DNA from: Pseudobacteriovorax antillogorgiicola | GTDB lineage: Bacteria > Bdellovibrionota_B > Oligoflexia > Oligoflexales > Oligoflexaceae | Length of the DNA: 64,000 nt | NCBI RefSeq assembly: GCF_900177345.1 | Contig: NZ_FWZT01000007.1 | Span: forward strand, 231,978 to 295,977 | Reading direction: 5' to 3' | Part shown: positions 59,999 through 64,000 of the stretch, piece after piece | Layout: every line of letters starts with the position of its first letter | Position numbering within the stretch: the first letter of the stretch is position 1 | Position numbers and translations under genes: made by a program | Notes under the pieces: generated by a model | Databases searched by the model: none | What the model was told of the DNA's origin: nothing | The model's input: only the letters and a program-made list of their open reading frames with translations

Positions 59999-60745
59999 TC
60001 ACGTAGAATAGACTGAGCAAAGAGTTCGATCAAATCTACCTGAGCCCAGATCTTCTGAATCAATATGGAACAGAAGCTCACCGGAGTCCCACCAGCAGAG
60101 TTCCAAATCCCTGAAGGAGGGTAATAGAAGAAGTAGCTTGAGGTTATCCTCAATTTCGTCTGGATCATGAGGCCTTGAACAAGGACCTAGGATTTGTGCC
60201 TTTGACGTATTACCTATGGCCGCTGTAATAGATTTATAGAGTTCATAAATATCCGTTCGGTGATCCTCAAGTAGCTCCTCCATCTCCTCAAACTCCTTTT
60301 CGTGGAGACTAAAGTACCCGAGGTCAACTACCCCTACTCCTTCTCTAAATTCCAAGGCACACTCTTTGAATTCTTTTCCGTATGATTCTAATGATGCAGT
60401 AAAACTCGAATCTTCTGTAGAATAGACTACCGAGTTAGTAATGGAGCTTGCATCATCCTGTGACCCGATGAAGAAGTAGAGTATACCTTTCTCAGGCAAA
60501 CCCGATATTGAAGGACATTCGGATAGATTCAATTGAAGTAGGAAGGATAAAACTTCACCGCTAGAATGATCTTTAGGCCACACAAATGATTCAGGTAAGT
60601 CGGGTCTACCGCCGATCTTAGAAACGCCCGTAGATGGCTGATCCTTCGTTGGGATAACGTAAACACAAGGTTCGATCAACCTTTGAACTTTGTTAAAAAG
60701 GGATCGATGTTTTGTTTGGCTAAACTTCTTCTCAAAACTTTCCAC
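59999..60745 (-). CDS. DUF1963 (YwqG-like) immunity-type protein
   Basis: YwqG pattern: STGVSKIGGRPDLPESFVWP, LSFLLQLNLSECPSISGLP, GILYFFIGS and a C-terminal LLLLLPSFRDLELCWWDSGE. DUF1963 proteins are cytoplasmic and commonly follow toxin genes as immunity proteins. Start is a GTG. The gene lies 43 bases after a WHH nuclease cassette, so it is probably its immunity partner. Confidence 0.8.
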   Translation of the reverse strand: MESFEKKFSQTKHRSLFNKVQRLIEPCVYVIPTKDQPSTGVSKIGGRPDLPESFVWPKDHSSGEVLSFLLQLNLSECPSISGLPEKGILYFFIGSQDDASSITNSVVYSTEDSSFTASLESYGKEFKECALEFREGVGVVDLGYFSLHEKEFEEMEELLEDHRTDIYELYKSITAAIGNTSKAQILGPCSRPHDPDEIEDNLKLLLLLPSFRDLELCWWDSGELLFHIDSEDLGSGRFDRTLCSVYST

Positions 60746-60788
60746 TACTTTAAGCCCTCATCAATGCGGGGCGAGAACCCCGCAATAT

Positions 60789-61823
60789 TTATTCACCTGG
60801 ACAGATAGACAATGTCGAGTCGTTTTTAGGGTACTCTAATCCAGTCACTTCTTCCCAAATTCTTACGCCTCCAGTGTGTGGAAACTTCTTATGAACCGCA
60901 GTTTTCACCAACATCATAACTCCAATTCGATGATCGTGATGCCAAGTGTAACCCTTAGGCCTACAAGGGGTGCCTCTAGAGTTGAGAAAACCAGCTTTCT
61001 TACTCGCTTCTTTGAAGTCGTCTAATCTAGAACCTGTTAGCTCAATTGTAACTACGTTTTTTTGAGCCCCCTTAAGATCTTTCTTCACGAAAGGACCAAA
61101 GTCTGGAAAACCGTACTTGTTATAGACCACAGTAACATCTCCGACACCCGATATCTTTTTTACGTATGCGATACTGCCATCTGGCAAACTATCTTTGCTA
61201 ATCAAGTCGTTGACTGGTTTTCCAAGAGGTATTCTATCTAAAATATCAAGCATCTCTTCAAATGCAAGGTCGCCTTTTGACGAAATACCTTTAAGATACT
61301 TCTGAGCTAGTGGAGTTATGGTGGCCACCATCGTACCGACAGTTGCTTCCCAGGCTAATCTATTGCCTGCGATAATCCCCATGGCAGCATAGAGTCTTTG
61401 CTCTCGACTCAGGTTGTTTCCATAGATATCTTTTCCATACCACATCTCATAGAAGTCAACACCGTTACCAGCGGGTGTGATCCCAAGCGCAATTTGAGTA
61501 AGTTCCTTCGCGACCCGTACTAGGTGCTCTCGTTTTTCTCTATTTGCCTCAATCGCACGCAACATATCAGCTTGTCGCAATGCACCTTCTGCGAGAACAA
61601 CTGCCATTTTCAAGTTTTCAGCCATGTTATCAAAACCGGCCTTAAACTGCTTTAGCTCATTATAAGTGGATAATATTTCGCGTCCGATAGTATCTGGAGA
61701 CTGAACACTATATTCAAAAAGATCTGCTACGACAGGCGCTTCTCCCTTCCCATCGTCGCTCCCAAATGTATAGCGATACTTCGTCCCACCACCTGCAAGA
61801 TCATCATGCCACAGAAACCTCAT
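60789..61823 (-). CDS. Orphan WHH-type HNH nuclease toxin cassette
   Basis: A pretoxin-like segment (FYEMWYGKDIYGNNLSREQR) precedes a C-terminal nuclease domain with KGYTWHHDHRIGVMMLV (WHH at 294-296) and FPHTGGVRIWEEV, the pattern of WHH nucleases of the HNH/Endo VII superfamily. There is no signal peptide or trafficking domain; the frame starts inside the end of the upstream gene without a ribosome site, and its first residues (WHDDLAGGGTKYRYTFG) look like the middle of a larger protein. It is a displaced toxin end, probably silent or waiting for recombination. DUF1963 immunity follows. Confidence 0.75.
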   Translation of the reverse strand: MRFLWHDDLAGGGTKYRYTFGSDDGKGEAPVVADLFEYSVQSPDTIGREILSTYNELKQFKAGFDNMAENLKMAVVLAEGALRQADMLRAIEANREKREHLVRVAKELTQIALGITPAGNGVDFYEMWYGKDIYGNNLSREQRLYAAMGIIAGNRLAWEATVGTMVATITPLAQKYLKGISSKGDLAFEEMLDILDRIPLGKPVNDLISKDSLPDGSIAYVKKISGVGDVTVVYNKYGFPDFGPFVKKDLKGAQKNVVTIELTGSRLDDFKEASKKAGFLNSRGTPCRPKGYTWHHDHRIGVMMLVKTAVHKKFPHTGGVRIWEEVTGLEYPKNDSTLSICPGE

Positions 61824-62124
61824 ATTTTATGATTGTATTGTTTTGACCTGTTTTTCGGAAACTAGGGTGAAAGTAGATTACACTTTCACCAAACCCTTTC
61901 TCCGAAACTTCAATTCCAGCAAAATCTTCCATATCTTGCCTTCTAGCAAAAACAAGTAATTTTTTACCCGAGGGATCCTCCTTCTCAAAGGCATCAGCAG
62001 CGAATTGAAATTCGCTCTCATTGGTAAAAAGGTACCAAGGAGTGAAGGTTTTAAGTCTTAGTGTGAATAGCCAGCGAAGTTGGTTTGGCCATTCTTTTTT
62101 GATTTCCATAGTTTTCACTCGCAT
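61804..62124 (-). CDS. Immunity-like small protein, 106 aa
   Basis: A cytoplasmic aromatic-rich protein (TFTPWYLFTNESEFQFAADA, LLVFARRQDMEDFAGIEV) with the look of small immunity proteins. Start could be 62124 or the ATG at 62109 (MEIKKEW) with GAG upstream. It begins six bases after the stop of the preceding gene and overlaps the WHH frame by 20 bases. Its cognate toxin is not in this window, or has been replaced by the WHH cassette. Confidence 0.55.
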   Translation of the reverse strand: MRVKTMEIKKEWPNQLRWLFTLRLKTFTPWYLFTNESEFQFAADAFEKEDPSGKKLLVFARRQDMEDFAGIEVSEKGFGESVIYFHPSFRKTGQNNTIIKYEVSVA

Positions 62125-62130
62125 CGGATG

Positions 62131-63003
62131 TTAAATATAGCTGAAAAATCTACTTGCCCAATCTTTGAATCCATCAACACCCTTACATTTACCGGTATAC
62201 TTATCAAATAGGTAGATTGATGGAACAAAACGCAATCCCACTTTTTCACAGAATGAAGCTATTGTACAAAGGTTTGAAGGGGATATAGCGCCATCTTCTT
62301 CTAAAACAGCTGCAAAATTGCCAAAGTTGCTCAAATAAAGTTTAATGATGGAGTTTGAAGTTCTTAGACAGGCTGGAATTGTTAGTTCTACTCCGTAAGA
62401 GGCATCTTGAATACTTGGGTAAGCCTCTATCTTGAAGTCATCGGAAAAGTGATTATTTAGAAGAGCTTTGAGCTTCTTGCCCGCTGCTTCTACTTTAATT
62501 CTAATTTCCTTGTAGTTTCCATTTGGGTATTGTGGATAATTAGGATCATCTGCTTCATTGAATAGTTTAGAATAGTTCGGCTGGTTTGAAAGCAAATCTA
62601 GGTACTGAGTATCGACTTCTGAAATAGATAAGTTTCTCATCTCGTACTCGTCGATTAAATCCATTCCGGTTAGTACTAATTTTCCATTTTTAACCATCGC
62701 CCATGGCCCACCTTCTTGGTCACAGTGATGATAAACAGTAGTAGAGCCAGCATTTTCCTTATCAATTTTTAGATAAGTTGACACCCCATAGTGACCTAAA
62801 CCAAACTCGTCCAGAATGTGCTTTGTTTTCTCTTCTGAAATTAAAGAAGGAATTTGCCCTATAGGAACACTTTTCTTGACCTCGCCTATCAAGTGAGCAT
62901 GGAGATGTGAGTTTGGGTAAAACACACAATCTACTTGGAGATTGTTAAACTTGATAACATGAATTTTCTCTAGCAATTCGGGCTCTGCTTGAATCGCTAT
63001 GTG
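62131..63003 (-). pseudogene. Immunity-like gene truncated by the IS element
   Basis: The frame from the stop at 62131 reads back to the IS end at about 63003 without a good start, then continues meaninglessly through the IS. The product from LLEKIHVIKFNNLQVDC to the end GFKDWASRFFSYI is cytoplasmic-looking, with paired beta segments (YPSIQDASYGVELTIP) and ends in a Trp/Phe helix. I do not recognise the family. It lies 6 bases before the 106-residue gene. The N-terminus has been lost by the insertion. Confidence 0.5.
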
Positions 63004-63072
63004 CCAGGGGAGTATGAGACAAATCTGCCGATAGATTAGTATAATGTTTGCGCGGTAGTGAAAGGTTTCAAA

Positions 63073-63498
63073 ATGACAAAGAATCAAGAAAATCTTACCA
63101 AAAGCAAAGACACTCATCAGGTAGATGATAAGCCTAAAAGAAGGCAGCTCAGCCCTGAGTACAAAAAGAAGATCCTTACAGAACTGGAACAGACTCAAGG
63201 GAAAAGAGGGGCTGTAGGGGAGATCCTCCGTCGAGAGGGTCTTTATGCAACCCAAGTGGCCACATGGAAGAAAGAGCTAGAGGACGGAATTGCAGGCCTG
63301 TGGTCTAAGAAGAGAGGGCCTAAGCCAAATACCGAAGCGGCACTTCGTAAAAAGATTGAGAAGCTAGAGAAGCGCAATGCTATGCTAGAGCGCAGGCTTG
63401 GCAATGCAGAGACTATTATTGACTTCCAAAAAAAACTTGCGAACATGGTAGGGATCGAGCTGCCCGAGAAAGATATGCCTCGGAGCGAGGACGACTGA
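63073..63498 (+). CDS. IS3-type transposase OrfA
   Basis: Starts at ATG 63073, with AAGG upstream; the GTG at 63058 is less likely. A helix-turn-helix of the transposase 8 type is seen in RRQLSPEYKKKILTELEQTQ and GAVGEILRREGLYATQVATW, followed by a leucine-zipper-like helix (IEKLEKRNAMLERRLGNAET). It binds the terminal repeats. An A8 run at 63428-63435 near its end is a probable slippery site for -1 frameshifting into orfB. Confidence 0.9.
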   Translation: MTKNQENLTKSKDTHQVDDKPKRRQLSPEYKKKILTELEQTQGKRGAVGEILRREGLYATQVATWKKELEDGIAGLWSKKRGPKPNTEAALRKKIEKLEKRNAMLERRLGNAETIIDFQKKLANMVGIELPEKDMPRSEDD

Positions 63499-64000
63499 TA
63501 GAGCTAGGGCAAGGCCTGGTCAGTGAGGGTGAAGCAGTAGCTTGGCTAGCTAAGGTTCTAAGTCTTTCCAGATCAAGCTTGTATCGTTCCAAAAAATACA
63601 GAAACCAAAGTGGCCAGCGAGTAGCTTCTAGGCCACGTAATGCTCTCGATAAGGCCGAAAAAGATAGGATAATGAAAGTTTTGAATTCTGAGGAGTATAT
63701 CGAGGACTCGCCGTATCAAGTGGTAAGTAAACTGCTTGATAGGGGGGAATGGCTATGCTCTGTTCGTACCATGTATCGGGTACTAAAAGAGCGGAATCAG
63801 TCTCGTGATCGTCGTAATCAGCGTAGTCATCCAAGTTTTCAGAAGCCAGTACTGGTCGCTCGCAAGCCTAATAGGGTTTGGTCATGGGATATTACTAGGC
63901 TACCGGGTCCTTACAAGGGTCACTACTTTTACCTTTACGTGATGCTTGATATCTACAGCCGCTACGTAGTTGGTTGGATGGTGAGCGATAAAGAAAATGC
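63432..64000 (+). CDS. IS3-type transposase OrfB (DDE), N-terminal part
   Basis: In the -1 frame relative to orfA the sequence is open from the A8 run to the window edge: ARERYASERGRLIELGQGLV, SLSRSSLYRSKKYRNQSGQR, then the rve-type integrase core NRVWSWDITRLPGPYKGHYF and YLYVMLDIYSRYVVGWMVSD. The first two catalytic Asp residues (WDIT, LDIYSR) are visible; the Glu lies beyond the edge. OrfAB fusion by frameshift is the expected active transposase. Confidence 0.85.

Larger units (their letters stand above)
63004..64000 (+). mobile_element. IS3-family insertion sequence, left part
   Basis: The left end begins around TGTGCCAGGGGAGTATGAGA, a sequence found again alone at 46440. Two overlapping frames (orfA, orfB) in the IS3 layout follow, and the element runs off the right edge. 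It interrupts an immunity-like gene. TATAAT at 63039-63044 is a likely -10 element for orfA. Confidence 0.85.

Noticed and set aside
62998..63255. Extension of the immunity-like frame through the IS end
   Set aside because: The residues encoded there lie in the IS terminus and orfA antisense; the junction at about 63003 shows it is a chance fusion.
1..64000. Search for CRISPR arrays, tRNA and rRNA genes and riboswitches
   Set aside because: No regularly spaced identical repeats with unique spacers, no cloverleaf-like sequence and no known riboswitch core was noticed by eye; the phased repeats at 44.2 kb are too short and close for CRISPR.

Overview
The window comes from a Gram-negative bacterium. 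It is dense with Sec-type signal peptides, lipoboxes, outer-membrane beta-barrels, a type III glutamine synthetase, a sigma-54 regulator and type IV pilin-like prepilins. That mix and the many unfamiliar lipoproteins resemble the predatory/deltaproteobacterial-like lineages (Bdellovibrionota or Oligoflexia type). This placement is an inference from gene content; no rRNA or tRNA gene is visible to confirm it.

Layout. 1-3.2 kb: three consecutive prepilin-like genes and small lipoproteins on the minus strand. 3.4-7.7 kb: a two-component system (sigma-54 response regulator, hybrid histidine kinase with receiver and HPt domains) and a lone receiver-like protein. 7.7-10.05 kb: glnN with a clear intrinsic terminator. 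10.2-14.7 kb: a stress-flavoured block (BON-domain protein, an HPF-like protein fused to a Pol X-type helix-hairpin-helix region, a ppGpp-hydrolase-like HD protein, a PRC-barrel protein, a deiodinase-like thioredoxin-fold protein). 14.7-40.1 kb: mostly envelope and secreted proteins (di-heme oxidoreductase, four-fold zinc-ribbon protein, three beta-barrels, a CotH-like lipoprotein, an acyltransferase-like DUF374 protein, a GMC oxidoreductase, a phospholipase A2-like lipoprotein, a discoidin-like lipoprotein, a five-repeat protein, two lipoprotein peptidases).

40.1-50.1 kb is an accessory region: HigBA with a shortened toxin, a YidC paralogue, a Fic protein with an iteron-like repeat array at its start and degenerate groEL 3'-end copies on both sides, an orphan ParB-like protein, a HAD phosphatase, a HEPN-domain protein, a GNAT protein between two diverged copies of a frame-split zinc-ribbon cassette, and a stray insertion-sequence end.

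50.4-63.0 kb, all on the minus strand, is the most unusual part and looks like a polymorphic-toxin locus. A four-gene unit (Cys-rich repeat protein, helical secreted protein, lipoprotein ending in an SHH-type HNH nuclease domain, small presumptive immunity protein) lies next to a 586-residue exported heptad-repeat protein. That protein is followed by an array of tiny single-membrane-segment proteins that share a C-terminal CDGKGNC motif and have been duplicated with internal deletions. An orphan WHH-nuclease cassette with a DUF1963 immunity gene and further immunity-like genes follow upstream. An IS3-family element has entered one of those genes at 63.0 kb and runs off the right edge.

My best candidate for an undescribed system is the 50.4-59.5 kb block: a lipoprotein nuclease toxin with two co-transcribed exported partners, plus the adjacent exported coiled-coil protein and its array of small anchored CDGKGNC proteins. 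The family calls for the nuclease and immunity domains rest on motifs; the idea that the small proteins protect against or assemble with the larger exported proteins is inference.
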